Source of the DNA: Chitinophagales bacterium
GTDB taxonomy: Bacteria > Bacteroidota > Bacteroidia > Chitinophagales > JABDMM01
NCBI GenBank assembly: GCA_013001465.1
Contig: JABDMM010000115.1
Coordinates: 1-64,000, forward strand
Length of the DNA stretch: 64,000 bases
Direction: 5' to 3'
Below are positions 17,629 through 26,899 of this stretch, one piece after another (the stretch's first letter is position 1; each line of letters starts with the position of its first letter). The position numbers and the translations under genes were made by a program. The notes below the pieces were generated by a model that had not been told where the DNA came from, did not search any database, and was given only the letters and a program-made list of their open reading frames with translations.

Positions 17629-18576
17629 GTGAGAATATTAATACTACCAATTTGCCTTCTTTTTTGCCTGTCGTTATTCGCTTCGGATACAGACACAATA
17701 TTCTTATACGATAATTCAAAAGCAAAAATTGCTGCTTTTCACGATGGCAAGATTCTATCGCCATATAGTAATTCAATTCTCTATACTGTTAAAGGGAATA
17801 TTGTTTTTACAGGAAATTCCGACTCAAAAGATAACATTCTTTACACTATAGATTCCAGGGATATATTTTCAAAGAGCAAATCTGAAGTCCTTAATAAATC
17901 CTCAGACAGCACTATAATTTCGGTGAGAAAGGGAAGAGTTTATATGGGTGACGGCAATGATGAAAGTTCATTGATGGGTTATATTTCAAAGTCAGCCAAT
18001 ATCATTCAGATCAAGAATTTTAAAAATGAGTTGCTAGGATACACTAACTCTGTCGACATTAACCCGGCTGAAACTTTCATGGCGTTTAGTTTTCTTTCTT
18101 CTAAATACTCGATCGGCACAATAACAAAGGCAAGAGTAGATTCAGTGGCTAAACAAGCTGGTTCGTCCGGGCAGGTTTTAGGAAGAGTAAAAGCTCGCTG
18201 GTCGGGTGATCCACTTTCAGAATGGATCTGGGATGGTAAGATTCTCAGACCTCGCTTTGTTGGCGATATCTATTATGAATGGGTTTTCGATGGCGAGATC
18301 GTCAAACCTCGCTGGCAACATCATATATATGAAGAATGGACATGGGACGGCGAGTCGATCAAACCTTTATGGGCTCAAACTCCGGAGTATGAATATATCT
18401 GGAATGGAAGATTATTGAAACCCTACTGGCCAGCAAATGGAAAAATGGAATTTATTCTTGAAGACGGGATGATCTCACCTTATCTCGGAAGCCCTCGAGG
18501 TGAAGAGTGGATAATTGAAGGCAATGTTCCACTTCCGTTGATATTTATTATTGCTTTAGGAATAGCATACCGTTAA
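17629..18576 (+). CDS. Secreted protein of unknown function with exact 19-residue WDG repeats
   Basis: 315 residues with a GTG start and a short signal peptide (MRILILPICLLFCLSLFAS). The N-terminal half is beta-rich (LYDNSKAKIAAFHDGK, ILYTIDS). The C-terminal half has five units of exactly 19 residues, pattern E(W/F/Y)xxDGxxIKPxWxxxxxx, and a sixth partial unit. The Gly-centred turns and repeated strand pairs recall small beta-flower or MORN-like repeat folds, but I do not recognise a family with certainty. The last 14 residues are hydrophobic (PLIFIIALGIAYR) and could contact the membrane. It lies 10 bases after the HAD phosphatase gene. Function unknown. Confidence 0.65.
   Translation: MRILILPICLLFCLSLFASDTDTIFLYDNSKAKIAAFHDGKILSPYSNSILYTVKGNIVFTGNSDSKDNILYTIDSRDIFSKSKSEVLNKSSDSTIISVRKGRVYMGDGNDESSLMGYISKSANIIQIKNFKNELLGYTNSVDINPAETFMAFSFLSSKYSIGTITKARVDSVAKQAGSSGQVLGRVKARWSGDPLSEWIWDGKILRPRFVGDIYYEWVFDGEIVKPRWQHHIYEEWTWDGESIKPLWAQTPEYEYIWNGRLLKPYWPANGKMEFILEDGMISPYLGSPRGEEWIIEGNVPLPLIFIIALGIAYR
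18220..18540 (+). repeat. 57-base (19-codon) coding tandem repeat
   Basis: Five full units start at 18220, 18277, 18334, 18391 and 18448, followed by a partial unit. The period is exactly 57 bases with no indel, and each unit begins with Glu plus an aromatic residue. Confidence 0.85.
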
Positions 18577-18578
18577 TT

Positions 18579-19559
18579 TCATCGCTCGGATTCGAAGTAT
18601 TCTCTTTCGATCGACAAGTCGACTTTCGGATAACGGGACTGCATCTCATCAATTTTTTTAATCTGATCCTCAACAAAGATCTTATGCTGTTGGGTATGCG
18701 AGTTTGTCGGACGGTGATTTGCAGCTTGAACAATAGATCTTACTTCTTGCATGATCTTTCTACTGGCTTCAGAAATTAAATGCGTTATAAATTTTCCCCA
18801 GATCATCTTAATTGCTAAACGATTCGGATGAACAAGATCTTCAGCATAAAATCTGTAATCTCTTAACTCATCCACAACGAACTCATACGCTGGAAAATAG
18901 AAAACCGCCTCATCCCGTTTACAAAGTTCGTTCACTGCTAATATCAGGCTTGCCTTGCTTCTTTGATTCTCTATCATCCCATCTCTGAAGTGCCTGACCG
19001 GGCTCACCGTAAATAGAAACTTGGCATCTGCATTTTCTTTTCTAATTTCAAAGATGGTTGATTGCAGTGCCTTTATAATAGTTTCAGGGTTCAGCATATA
19101 TCTTGAGAATTCGCTATCCGGTTGTTTATGGCAGTTCGCCACTACTTTTTTATCATTGATCTTCTCATAAACAAAAGCTGTACCCAAGGTAATCGTGATC
19201 ACTTTTGCTTCTGTGATCGCTTGCTTGGCTTCTGCAATTTTATCGTTGATCTTGTCCAAGGTTGAATCTGCCGAAGTAGAAGAAAAGTCACCATGATGAT
19301 CAAAGCTGAAATACAGTTCATTTTGAAAAAACAAGTCAGATTCAGTGTATACCTTATTGGAGCAAACATTCCTGATAGCATTACAGATCGAGATCGGGTT
19401 GTAGAGAATACCGAATGGATTATTGATCACCTGGAATTTATTCTCATTCAGCAAGCTGCTGATATTCTCAGAGAAGCAGGAGCCAAACATGATAACAGTA
19501 TCACCATATTCGATCTGAAAAGGATAATCCGGAAATTTAACTTCGGTAGAGAGCTTCAT
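18579..19559 (-). CDS. GSCFA domain protein (SGNH-like hydrolase fold)
   Basis: 326 residues. The N-terminus carries the GSCFA signature (IMFGSCFSENIS), followed by NNPFGILYNP, TLGTAFVYE, FTVSPVRHFRDGM and, near the C-terminus, EDLVHPN. The Ser of GSCFS and the Asp/His of DLVHPN fit an SGNH/GDSL-type catalytic triad, suggesting an esterase or acyltransferase. The physiological substrate is not known to me. Its ATG overlaps the TAA of the upstream RidA gene (TAATG), so the two are translationally coupled. It is convergent with the WDG-repeat gene, with a 2-base gap. Confidence 0.88.
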   Translation of the reverse strand: MKLSTEVKFPDYPFQIEYGDTVIMFGSCFSENISSLLNENKFQVINNPFGILYNPISICNAIRNVCSNKVYTESDLFFQNELYFSFDHHGDFSSTSADSTLDKINDKIAEAKQAITEAKVITITLGTAFVYEKINDKKVVANCHKQPDSEFSRYMLNPETIIKALQSTIFEIRKENADAKFLFTVSPVRHFRDGMIENQRSKASLILAVNELCKRDEAVFYFPAYEFVVDELRDYRFYAEDLVHPNRLAIKMIWGKFITHLISEASRKIMQEVRSIVQAANHRPTNSHTQQHKIFVEDQIKKIDEMQSRYPKVDLSIEREYFESER

Positions 19560-19939
19560 TATTTTGTGAGTGCTGCTGTAACTTCGATCTCGATCACCAT
19601 GTCAGGATCGATCAAATTAGAAACCTCTACCAGAGTGGCTGCCGGAGGAGATTTCTTGAAAAACTCATTTGCAACAAGAGCTACATCCTTCCACTGAGTG
19701 ACATCGGTGACAAAATATCGAACTCTGATCACCTGGTCAATGCTGCTATTGTTTTCTTTAAGGATCACCGCTATTCTTTCAAGGACAGATCTGGCTTGAG
19801 CCTCCATCTCACCCGGATAAAGAACCCGGTCTCCATCCATGGAAGTTGTCCCTGCAATTTCTATAATTCCATTGTGAATTACTGCTCTCGAATACGCTGC
19901 TTTTTCCTCGAATCCTGATGAAGATGATATTCGTTTCAT
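19559..19939 (-). CDS. RidA/YjgF family protein (reactive enamine/imine deaminase)
   Basis: 126 residues from MKRISSSSGFEEKAAYSRA. The longer tracked ORF reaches into the upstream lipoprotein gene and is rejected. RidA features: SRAV near the N-terminus, a central IRVRYFVTD with the family arginine, and a C-terminal IEIEVTAAL acid. RidA proteins form trimers that hydrolyse reactive 2-aminoacrylate-type intermediates. The sequence diverges from E. coli RidA, so another YjgF subgroup is possible. It is coupled to the GSCFA gene by a TAATG overlap. Confidence 0.85.
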   Translation of the reverse strand: MKRISSSSGFEEKAAYSRAVIHNGIIEIAGTTSMDGDRVLYPGEMEAQARSVLERIAVILKENNSSIDQVIRVRYFVTDVTQWKDVALVANEFFKKSPPAATLVEVSNLIDPDMVIEIEVTAALTK

Positions 19940-19977
19940 GCCATAAAAATAGCACGAAGAGATTGTATCTACATGAA

Positions 19978-20511
19978 TTAATTCACCTTTCTCCCGGAAG
20001 CTTTGCGTTGCTTGATATCCCAATCCCGAATTTCTTTAAGATTCACAAGCAAATGAGCTGTCGAGCTTTCAGGCGAAGTATAATAGGCTACATCATTATA
20101 AGTAACTCTGCCTACGCGGTTATTCCATTCTGAGGCGAAAAGAAAAAACTGTTCTCCCTTTTTCGGATTTGGTCCGAAAGTTAAAAAGTGAGCATCATCG
20201 ATCTCGAAACTGATCCCCACTCTATCTTCATCTGGAAAATAAACAGCGATACCCGGCGTACCTTTCTTGATAACGACCTCTTCGACCTTCTTTCCATCTA
20301 CAACTTTTATCTTTCCGGATTCTATTTTGATCTTACCATCAACAAGCTTTCGCTGAAGGATGATATCTTCTGAGGTATAGAATTGAATTCTTTGGACGTC
20401 TGCTCTGTTCCAATCATTTTCGATCTGCAATTGCTTTGTATATGGGATCAGGTTCTTGCTGCAGGAAGACAGACCTAGAGCCAAAACCGAAAGGAGTATT
20501 AAGTGTTTCAT
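19978..20511 (-). CDS. Conserved lipoprotein of unknown function
   Basis: 177 residues. The signal peptide ends in a lipobox, LGLSSC, with lipidation expected at Cys17. The rest is beta-rich and hydrophilic, with repeated GKIKIESGKIKVVDGKK-like strands near residues 60-80 and a conserved-looking FFLFASEWNNRVGRVTY region. No catalytic motif is seen. It lies 38 bases upstream of the RidA gene on the same strand and probably leads that operon. TAAATCTG, one mismatch from the -7 consensus, lies 7 bases before the ATG. Function unknown. Confidence 0.75.
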   Translation of the reverse strand: MKHLILLSVLALGLSSCSKNLIPYTKQLQIENDWNRADVQRIQFYTSEDIILQRKLVDGKIKIESGKIKVVDGKKVEEVVIKKGTPGIAVYFPDEDRVGISFEIDDAHFLTFGPNPKKGEQFFLFASEWNNRVGRVTYNDVAYYTSPESSTAHLLVNLKEIRDWDIKQRKASGRKVN

Positions 20512-20586
20512 ATCACATCAGATTTAAGTTTCTTTACGTACAATTAAAGTGCCAAACTTGGAAATTGGTGGTAATACGTTTTATTT

Positions 20587-20739
20587 ATGATGTACTATTT
20601 TGGTTTCGGCGTTATTTTATTGTTTAGTTATCTTCTTGCTAAGAGGAATGAAAGAAGAGGTTATAATTTCTGGTCCAATTTTATTTTAAATGTTGTGGCG
20701 TGGACGGGGATCTGTGCGATATTTATTGGATTGATGTAG
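20587..20739 (+). CDS. Small membrane protein, 50 residues, two helices
   Basis: Too short for the ORF track. It starts MMYYFGFGVILLFSYLLA, then a basic loop AKRNERRGYN, then a second hydrophobic helix (NFILNVVAWTGICAIFIGLM) reaching the stop. The double-ATG start, hairpin topology and positive loop favour a real gene over chance. It occupies most of an otherwise gene-free 338-base gap (20512-20849); the rest holds CCGCAGAG repeats and about 75 bases in which I see nothing. Function unknown. It is convergent with the M43 protease. Confidence 0.5.
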   Translation: MMYYFGFGVILLFSYLLAKRNERRGYNFWSNFILNVVAWTGICAIFIGLM

Positions 20740-20762
20740 TCCTTTTATTTGACAGCGTAGAA

Positions 20763-20833
20763 TTTTTACCGCAGAGGGCGCTGAGGTTTTTACCGCAGAG
20801 GACGCTGAGAATTTTTACCGCAGAGGGCACAGA
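20763..20833 (+). repeat. Triple direct repeat of TTTTTACCGCAGAGG unit
   Basis: TACCGCAGAGG begins at 20767, 20791 and 20816, giving periods of 24 and 25 bases. All three copies point the same way, unlike the inverted elements at 2224 and 3957. Confidence 0.85.
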
Positions 20834-20849
20834 AAATTTACTTTCGAAA

Positions 20850-22940
20850 CTAGTGTAGGATCAGGTTATCCTGAAATACCTTTTTTGCTGCATTTACTTT
20901 TACGATATACATTCCAGCCTCAAGCTCAGAAACATCGATCTTGTTTAGACCTTTGCTCAGGTTACTTTCAGAATAAATTAACTGTCCTGTCACAGAGTAA
21001 ATCTCAAGAGACCTCACATCCTTAATAGTGGCAATGTCAATATGGAAATAGCCACTTGAAGGATTAGGATAAATGCGAAGACCATTTATAATTTCTGTTT
21101 GTTCTATAGCGGTTGGGTCTGAGTCTTCAACTTTAAATCCATCGAATGCCGCATCTACGATATGTCCAGCGATCGCAAAATCAGAAGTCTCAACGTATAA
21201 TCTCATATTATCGGTCGGAGCGAGATAATCATTTAAGTTAAACGATCGATCTTTCCATTGATTTGTATTCAATTCATCTGCATCCACAATTTCAAGAACC
21301 ACATTATCGGTTCCGTTAGTGATCCGAATAGTTAGCTCATCATCAAGTGCTGGTGGCGGAGTACCATTTCCGCCTCCATTATAAAACCAGCGAGCATACG
21401 AAAGCACTGGAGCGTTCATTCCGCTGAGATCAAAAACCGGTGAGAAGAGTATCATAGTGCCATCATCCACATCATTTGCTCCGGCATTTCCAGCAGTGTT
21501 ACCGGTCACCCAGCTTTTCTGTCCGAAATCTGAAGCGATGTCGAAGTTTGGTTGGGTCACATCACCATTAAAAGTTGCTTCCACTGGTACGCCTCTTTCC
21601 CAAATTCCTGCAGTCGCATTCCCTGAAACTGACCATCCGAAATCCATGATGAAATCATCGTAATAGATCCCATCTTCGATCGAGATTATAATATTAGGCG
21701 TATTTTTATCTATCAGCTGGTTAGTGGCATAGTTTTCTGTCATATAGCCCCATTTTCCAGCATAAATATTGTAGTTAGCTTCTATAAATGCATTGGAAGT
21801 GAAGTATCCTCCGGAATTTGCTTCTAACTCGATCTCATAATCATCTGTTATAAAAATTACCTTAGCTGCATCAACACCAAGACCTGTATTTTTATCTATG
21901 ATCTGGCCTTCAAAAGTAAAAACCTCCTGAATTCCAGGACTCGTCAAAAGTCCTGCCCGGCTAGTATTTAGAGTACTCTCCATGAGATCTACCTGGCCAT
22001 CGGTAAATAGATTCATGCAGGCATCATTTACGTAATCCATATAATTCATTGGCATATCCGGATTATCATTTGGAACTTCGGTACACGTATTTTGATTTGT
22101 ACCGGTTATGCATCCATAATTTGCAGAAAATGTTGGAGGAGTATCACAGATGTCATCCCCCTGAAAACCACAATTGGAAGCATTGTTTCCTGAGCAACCG
22201 CCTTGAAAGGTATGTAACAGACCTAAGTAATGGCCAACCTCATGTGTTCCTGTACGACCTCTGTTATAAGGGCTGGCACCGGGAAAATTATTTGTGGTTG
22301 AAGATCCAACATACCTGTAATCTAGAACAACACCATCTCTATTTGGGTTTGTGCCCGGAAGTGTCGCATAGCCGAGTATTCCATTATCCATATCAGCGAT
22401 CCATATATTGAAATACAAATTCGCATCCCATGTCGTAGCCGGTTTGATCGAGTTATCTATTGTCCCTGTATTGCTTATTTGTCCATAGTTGTGGCGTGTT
22501 ATTCCGGAAGTTGGATTGCCATTCGGGTCTACTGCTGCCATAATGAACTCAATATCCATCGAACCTGCAATGGATTTAAATACATTAGGAGTATTCCCGG
22601 AATCCGGATTAAAACGATTAAAATCCTCATTTAAAACCTGTATTTGAGAGTACAACTGCATGGAATCGAGATTTGATCCAAGACCGACAGCTTCTCCGGC
22701 ATGCAATACATGAAAAACTACTGGGATTCTATATTGAGCAACTTTATTACTTGCATTAGAAAATTGCTGATTATACTGAAGGATCTTTGCTCTCTCTGCT
22801 TTTATTGCTTTAAACTCATCTGGATTCTGAATACTGAGCTGTTCAAGAATTTGATCTGTATAACATCTGTGGATCTGCTGTGCTTGAGAGCTTAAAGAGA
22901 ACATAACTGTGACAAGCAAGGGGATAAAGAATCTTTTCAT
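20850..22940 (-). CDS. Secreted M43 (pappalysin-like) zinc metalloprotease, T9SS cargo
   Basis: 696 residues. A signal peptide (MKRFFIPLLVTVMFSLSSQA) and a propeptide-like stretch precede the catalytic domain. The extended zinc motif HEVGHYLGLLH lies at about residues 233-243 and the Met-turn MNYMDYVND follows about 60 residues later, as in the M43 family. A carboxypeptidase-regulatory-like segment (about 340-420), a beta-sandwich (about 430-600, YDDFIMDFGWSVSG) and a T9SS sorting domain (LRIYPNPSSGYFHI, AGMYIVKV) complete it. It probably digests extracellular protein. The 3' end is 16 bases from the CCGCAGAG triple repeat. Confidence 0.92.
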   Translation of the reverse strand: MKRFFIPLLVTVMFSLSSQAQQIHRCYTDQILEQLSIQNPDEFKAIKAERAKILQYNQQFSNASNKVAQYRIPVVFHVLHAGEAVGLGSNLDSMQLYSQIQVLNEDFNRFNPDSGNTPNVFKSIAGSMDIEFIMAAVDPNGNPTSGITRHNYGQISNTGTIDNSIKPATTWDANLYFNIWIADMDNGILGYATLPGTNPNRDGVVLDYRYVGSSTTNNFPGASPYNRGRTGTHEVGHYLGLLHTFQGGCSGNNASNCGFQGDDICDTPPTFSANYGCITGTNQNTCTEVPNDNPDMPMNYMDYVNDACMNLFTDGQVDLMESTLNTSRAGLLTSPGIQEVFTFEGQIIDKNTGLGVDAAKVIFITDDYEIELEANSGGYFTSNAFIEANYNIYAGKWGYMTENYATNQLIDKNTPNIIISIEDGIYYDDFIMDFGWSVSGNATAGIWERGVPVEATFNGDVTQPNFDIASDFGQKSWVTGNTAGNAGANDVDDGTMILFSPVFDLSGMNAPVLSYARWFYNGGGNGTPPPALDDELTIRITNGTDNVVLEIVDADELNTNQWKDRSFNLNDYLAPTDNMRLYVETSDFAIAGHIVDAAFDGFKVEDSDPTAIEQTEIINGLRIYPNPSSGYFHIDIATIKDVRSLEIYSVTGQLIYSESNLSKGLNKIDVSELEAGMYIVKVNAAKKVFQDNLILH

Positions 22941-22972
22941 AAAATTGGATTAGATGTATCGTAAAGAGGCCA

Positions 22973-22980
22973 CAAAAATA
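22973..22980 (-). promoter_or_regulatory. Candidate -7 element TATTTTTG
   Basis: Exact TAnnTTTG match on the minus strand, 32 bases before the ATG of the M43 protease gene, a normal leader distance. No clear -33 TTG is seen. Confidence 0.45.
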
Positions 22981-23056
22981 CAAAATTTTAGCCAGAGTCT
23001 CTTCCACCTAATGCTTCATAGATAGAAGTAACTTTTAATGTGACAAAAAACTGAGT

Positions 23057-23401
23057 TTATTGTTCATCTACTAATGAATATAAAATAGAATTAATCAGTG
23101 ACAAAATCAAGCTAAAAAGCAATGCCCACCAGAAATTTTCGACACTGAAGCCTGCAAGCAGATAATCGGCGATCATGATGACACATGAGTTGATAACCAG
23201 AAGAAAAAGTCCCAAAGTTAAGACCGTGAGAGGTAATGTAAATATTACAAGAAGAGGTTTGATCGTTACATTGAGCAAAGCGATAATAAGCGCAGTTAAT
23301 ATCGCATGACCGTAGTTGAGCACAGAAACTCCGCTTAGAAGATATGCTGTAAGAATAACAGCAAAGCCGGATATAAGTATTTTTACGAGTATTCTTATCA
23401 C
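23057..23401 (-). CDS. Phage-holin-family (PF04020-type) integral membrane protein
   Basis: 114 residues from a GTG at 23401, or 119 from the tracked TTG at 23416; the GTG gives the usual MIRILVK start directly before helix 1. Four membrane helices cover almost the whole chain (LISGFAVILTAYLLSGV, ILTALIIALLNVTI, LTLGLFLLVINSCVIMIADYLL, WWALLFSLILSLINSIL). Despite the family name, these small proteins are widespread in genomes without prophage and their role is unclear. There is no prophage context here. It sits 32 bases after IcmF on the same strand and could be cotranscribed. Confidence 0.85.
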   Translation of the reverse strand: MIRILVKILISGFAVILTAYLLSGVSVLNYGHAILTALIIALLNVTIKPLLVIFTLPLTVLTLGLFLLVINSCVIMIADYLLAGFSVENFWWALLFSLILSLINSILYSLVDEQ

Positions 23402-23433
23402 TGCATAAACATACAAAAAAACAAGAATGGAGC

Positions 23434-26400
23434 TTACATATTTCGTCTGTACTGACCGCCTACTTTATAAAGTGCATGTGTGATCTGTCCAAGAGATGCA
23501 ATTTTGCTTGCTTCCATTAAATCGGTAAAGATATTCTTCCCTTCGAGCGTGATCATTTGGAGATTTTTTAGTGTTTCAGGTTGCTGTTCTTGACATCTCT
23601 TCTTGAGTTCTTCAAGAGTGCGGATTTGAAACTGTTTTTCATCTTCGGTAGATCTGATGACTTCTTCAGGTATGATCGTTGGAGAACCCTTAGAACTGAG
23701 GAATGTATTTACGCCAATAATAGGATATTCTCCCGTATGTTTAAGCGTTTCATAATATAGCGATTCTTCCTGTATCTTACTTCTCTGATACATCGTCTCC
23801 ATTGCGCCAAGGACCCCGCCCCGTTCCGTTATCCTATCGAACTCAGACAAAACTGCTTCTTCCACTAAGTCAGTAAGTTCCTCGATAATAAAAGCTCCCT
23901 GAATTGGATTTTGATTTTTAGCCAGACCTAGCTCATGATTGATGATCAATTGGATCGCTACTGCTCTTCTTACCGATTCTTCCGTTGGAGTCGTGATCGC
24001 CTCATCATATGCATTTGTATGAAGGGAATTGCAGTTATCATAAATTGCATATAGCGCCTGAAGTGTCGTTCGAATATCGTTAAACTGGATTTCCTGAGCA
24101 TGAAGTGATCTGCCAGATGTTTGGATATGATATTTCAACTTTTGAGATCGCTCATTTGCTCCATATTTCAACTTGAGCGCTTTAGCCCATATTTTTCTTG
24201 CAACCCTTCCGATAACTGCATACTCCGGATCAACTCCATTCGAGAAGAAAAAAGAAAAATTATGCACGAATTTGTCGACATCCATTCCACGAGAAACATA
24301 GTACTCGAGAAAGGTAAAACCGTTTGCCAGAGTAAATGCTAACTGACTGATCGGGTTTGCACCAGCTTCAGCGATGTGATAACCTGATATAGAAACCGAA
24401 TAAAAATTACGCACCTTTTGGTCTATAAAATACTGCTGAACATCTCCCATGAGTTTTAATGAGAACTCAGTTGAGAATATACATGTATTCTGTGCCTGGT
24501 CTTCTTTTAGGATATCTGCTTGCACAGTTCCACGCACATTTGCAAGTGTATGACTTTTAATTTCCTCATAGACTTCAGCTGAAAGAACTTTATCACCTGT
24601 TGTCCCTAGCAACATCAGTCCCAGGCCATCATTTCCCTCCGGCAGATCGCCATTATATTGAGGCTGTTTGTCGTTTTTGAAAATGACCTTAAGCTTTGCT
24701 TTAACCTCTTCTTCAAGCCCATTTTCTTTAATATACTTTTCACACTGCTGATCGATAGCAGCATTTAAAAAGAATGCGGTTATTATAGCTGCCGGACCAT
24801 TGATCGTCATCGACACCGAAGTCTTTGGATTGCAGAGATCAAAACCGGAATACAGTTTTTTCGCATCATCAAGACAACAAACTGAAACACCTGAGTTTCC
24901 TATTTTACCATATATATCTGGTCTGTGATCAGGATCTTCACCATAAAGCGTAACAGAATCAAATGCGGTAGACAATCGTTTTGCAGGCATTCCAAGAGAC
25001 ACGTAATGAAAACGTTTATTCGTCCGTTCGGGTCCGCCTTCACCGGCAAACATTCGAGTTGGATCCTCGCCTTCTCTTTTAAAAGGGAAAACTCCAGCTG
25101 TGAAGGGGAAACTACCTGGGACATTTTCCTGCTTCAACCATCGCAACAGGTCTCCCCAAGCCTGATATTTCGGAGTACTGATCTTGGGGATGTTTATGTG
25201 CGAGAGTGACTTTGAATGAGTATCGACTTTAATTTCTTTATCTCTCACTTTAAATACATATTCGTCATCCTCATATCTTTTCTTAAGTTTCGGCCAACCT
25301 TCGAGCAAGGACAAATTTTCGGGTTTCAGGTTCTTTCTGAATGAAACTATCTTTTCATCTAATTCTGAAGGAGAATGTTCACCCAGGATCATTTTTGATT
25401 GCTCAAGATTGTAGACTTTCTGTGCTATATCAGATTGCTCTTCTACTTCCTTATTATATCCTCGAATAGTTTCAGAGATTTCTGAAAGATAACGAACACG
25501 CTTAGGAGGAATGATATAGATCTTTTCAGACATCTCCGTGCCCGGATTGAAACCGGATTTCAAATCTGCCTTGGTCTTTTCGTTCAACACTTCCAGTATG
25601 CGAACATAGAGATTGTTCATCCCGGGATCATTGAACTGTGAAGCTATGGTACCGACTACGGGTAACGAATCATCGTCGGCTTCGAATTGGTTATGATTTC
25701 TTTTGAATTGTTTCTTTACATCTCGAAGGGCATCGAGAGCGCCACGCTTATCGAATTTATTGATCGCTATGATATCTGCAAAATCAAGCATATCGATCTT
25801 CTCTAATTGTGAAGCAGCACCATACTCAGGGGTCATAACATATAATGAAGCGTCTGAGAAATCGACGATCTCAGTATCTGATTGACCTATACCTGATGTT
25901 TCGAGAATGATCAGATCAAACTTTGCATATTTTAAAACATTCAAAACATCATCAATATATTTTGAAAGGGCCAGATTCGATTGTCTTGTCGCAAGAGAAC
26001 GCATATAGACTCTGTCATTATAGATCGAATTCATTCTGATCCGATCACCCAACAACGCTCCACCGCTCTTTCTTTTTGAAGGATCAACAGAAACGATAGC
26101 GACTTGTTTGTCATCAAAATCAATAAGAAACCTGCGAACCAATTCATCGACAAGTGAAGATTTCCCTGCACCGCCAGTTCCTGTAATTCCCAGAACAGGA
26201 GTTGCGGACGTTTTAGCTTCCTTTCTAATGATGGCCATCATCTCTCCGTACTGCGAACCGTAATTTTCAATACCGCTGATCACTTTTGCGATCGCACCTT
26301 TATCTGCAACACCTTTGATCTTGAATTCTCCATTGAGTTGTTCACCGATCGCGTAATCGCTTTGTTTTAGCAAATCGTTGATCATACCCTGAAGCCCCAT

Positions 26401-26787
26401 TTCTCTTCCATCATCAGGAGAATAGATCTTATCTATTCCGTACTTATGAAGCTCTTCAATTTCACTTGGCAGAATGGTTCCGCCACCTCCACCGAAAATT
26501 TTAATATGGCTTGCGCCATTCTCTTGCAGCAGGTCGTGCATATATTTAAAAAACTCGACATGCCCGCCTTGATAAGATGTTATTGCAATAGCCTGAACAT
26601 CTTCCTGAATCGCACAGTCTACAATTTCCTGAACCGATCTGTTATGTCCGAGATGGATCACCTCGGCACCGCTGGATTGAAGTATACGTCTCATAATATT
26701 GATGGCAACATCATGACCATCGAATAAAGATGCGGCAGTTACAATCCTGATCTTATTTGTAGGTGTGTATTTTGAAGGAGTCTCCAT
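23434..26787 (-). CDS. icmF: Fused isobutyryl-CoA mutase IcmF (B12 domain, G-protein chaperone, mutase)
   Basis: About 1117 residues from METPSKYTP at 26787; the tracked start is a TTG five codons upstream. In order: a cobalamin-binding domain ([18 protein letters not shown]; about 10-150), a MeaB-like P-loop GTPase ([12 protein letters not shown] near 200, [19 protein letters not shown]), a linker, and the acyl-CoA mutase barrel ([12 protein letters not shown] onward). This is the architecture of IcmF, which interconverts isobutyryl-CoA and n-butyryl-CoA with adenosylcobalamin while its own GTPase handles cofactor loading. Which acyl-CoA it prefers needs active-site alignment. The gene has its own TAAATTTG promoter element. 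Confidence 0.9.
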   Translation of the reverse strand: METPSKYTPTNKIRIVTAASLFDGHDVAINIMRRILQSSGAEVIHLGHNRSVQEIVDCAIQEDVQAIAITSYQGGHVEFFKYMHDLLQENGASHIKIFGGGGGTILPSEIEELHKYGIDKIYSPDDGREMGLQGMINDLLKQSDYAIGEQLNGEFKIKGVADKGAIAKVISGIENYGSQYGEMMAIIRKEAKTSATPVLGITGTGGAGKSSLVDELVRRFLIDFDDKQVAIVSVDPSKRKSGGALLGDRIRMNSIYNDRVYMRSLATRQSNLALSKYIDDVLNVLKYAKFDLIILETSGIGQSDTEIVDFSDASLYVMTPEYGAASQLEKIDMLDFADIIAINKFDKRGALDALRDVKKQFKRNHNQFEADDDSLPVVGTIASQFNDPGMNNLYVRILEVLNEKTKADLKSGFNPGTEMSEKIYIIPPKRVRYLSEISETIRGYNKEVEEQSDIAQKVYNLEQSKMILGEHSPSELDEKIVSFRKNLKPENLSLLEGWPKLKKRYEDDEYVFKVRDKEIKVDTHSKSLSHINIPKISTPKYQAWGDLLRWLKQENVPGSFPFTAGVFPFKREGEDPTRMFAGEGGPERTNKRFHYVSLGMPAKRLSTAFDSVTLYGEDPDHRPDIYGKIGNSGVSVCCLDDAKKLYSGFDLCNPKTSVSMTINGPAAIITAFFLNAAIDQQCEKYIKENGLEEEVKAKLKVIFKNDKQPQYNGDLPEGNDGLGLMLLGTTGDKVLSAEVYEEIKSHTLANVRGTVQADILKEDQAQNTCIFSTEFSLKLMGDVQQYFIDQKVRNFYSVSISGYHIAEAGANPISQLAFTLANGFTFLEYYVSRGMDVDKFVHNFSFFFSNGVDPEYAVIGRVARKIWAKALKLKYGANERSQKLKYHIQTSGRSLHAQEIQFNDIRTTLQALYAIYDNCNSLHTNAYDEAITTPTEESVRRAVAIQLIINHELGLAKNQNPIQGAFIIEELTDLVEEAVLSEFDRITERGGVLGAMETMYQRSKIQEESLYYETLKHTGEYPIIGVNTFLSSKGSPTIIPEEVIRSTEDEKQFQIRTLEELKKRCQEQQPETLKNLQMITLEGKNIFTDLMEASKIASLGQITHALYKVGGQYRRNM

Positions 26788-26805
26788 ACTATAGAAATTC
26801 AATTA

Positions 26806-26813
26806 CAAATTTA
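26806..26813 (-). promoter_or_regulatory. Candidate -7 element TAAATTTG for icmF
   Basis: Exact TAnnTTTG match on the minus strand, 18 bases before the preferred icmF ATG. It supports 26787 over the tracked 26802, which would fall only 3 bases from the element. Confidence 0.45.
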
Positions 26814-26899
26814 CGAATTATCCTTCCACTCTTGTTTACATCTTAGATTTACTTTCTGAAGGATTTTAACCAACTTTGTACGCTGAAACTCACTCAACC

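Noticed and set aside
23057-23416. Holin-family gene as evidence of a prophage
   Set aside because: Members of this family are common outside phages, and no phage structural, integrase or lysis gene is nearby.
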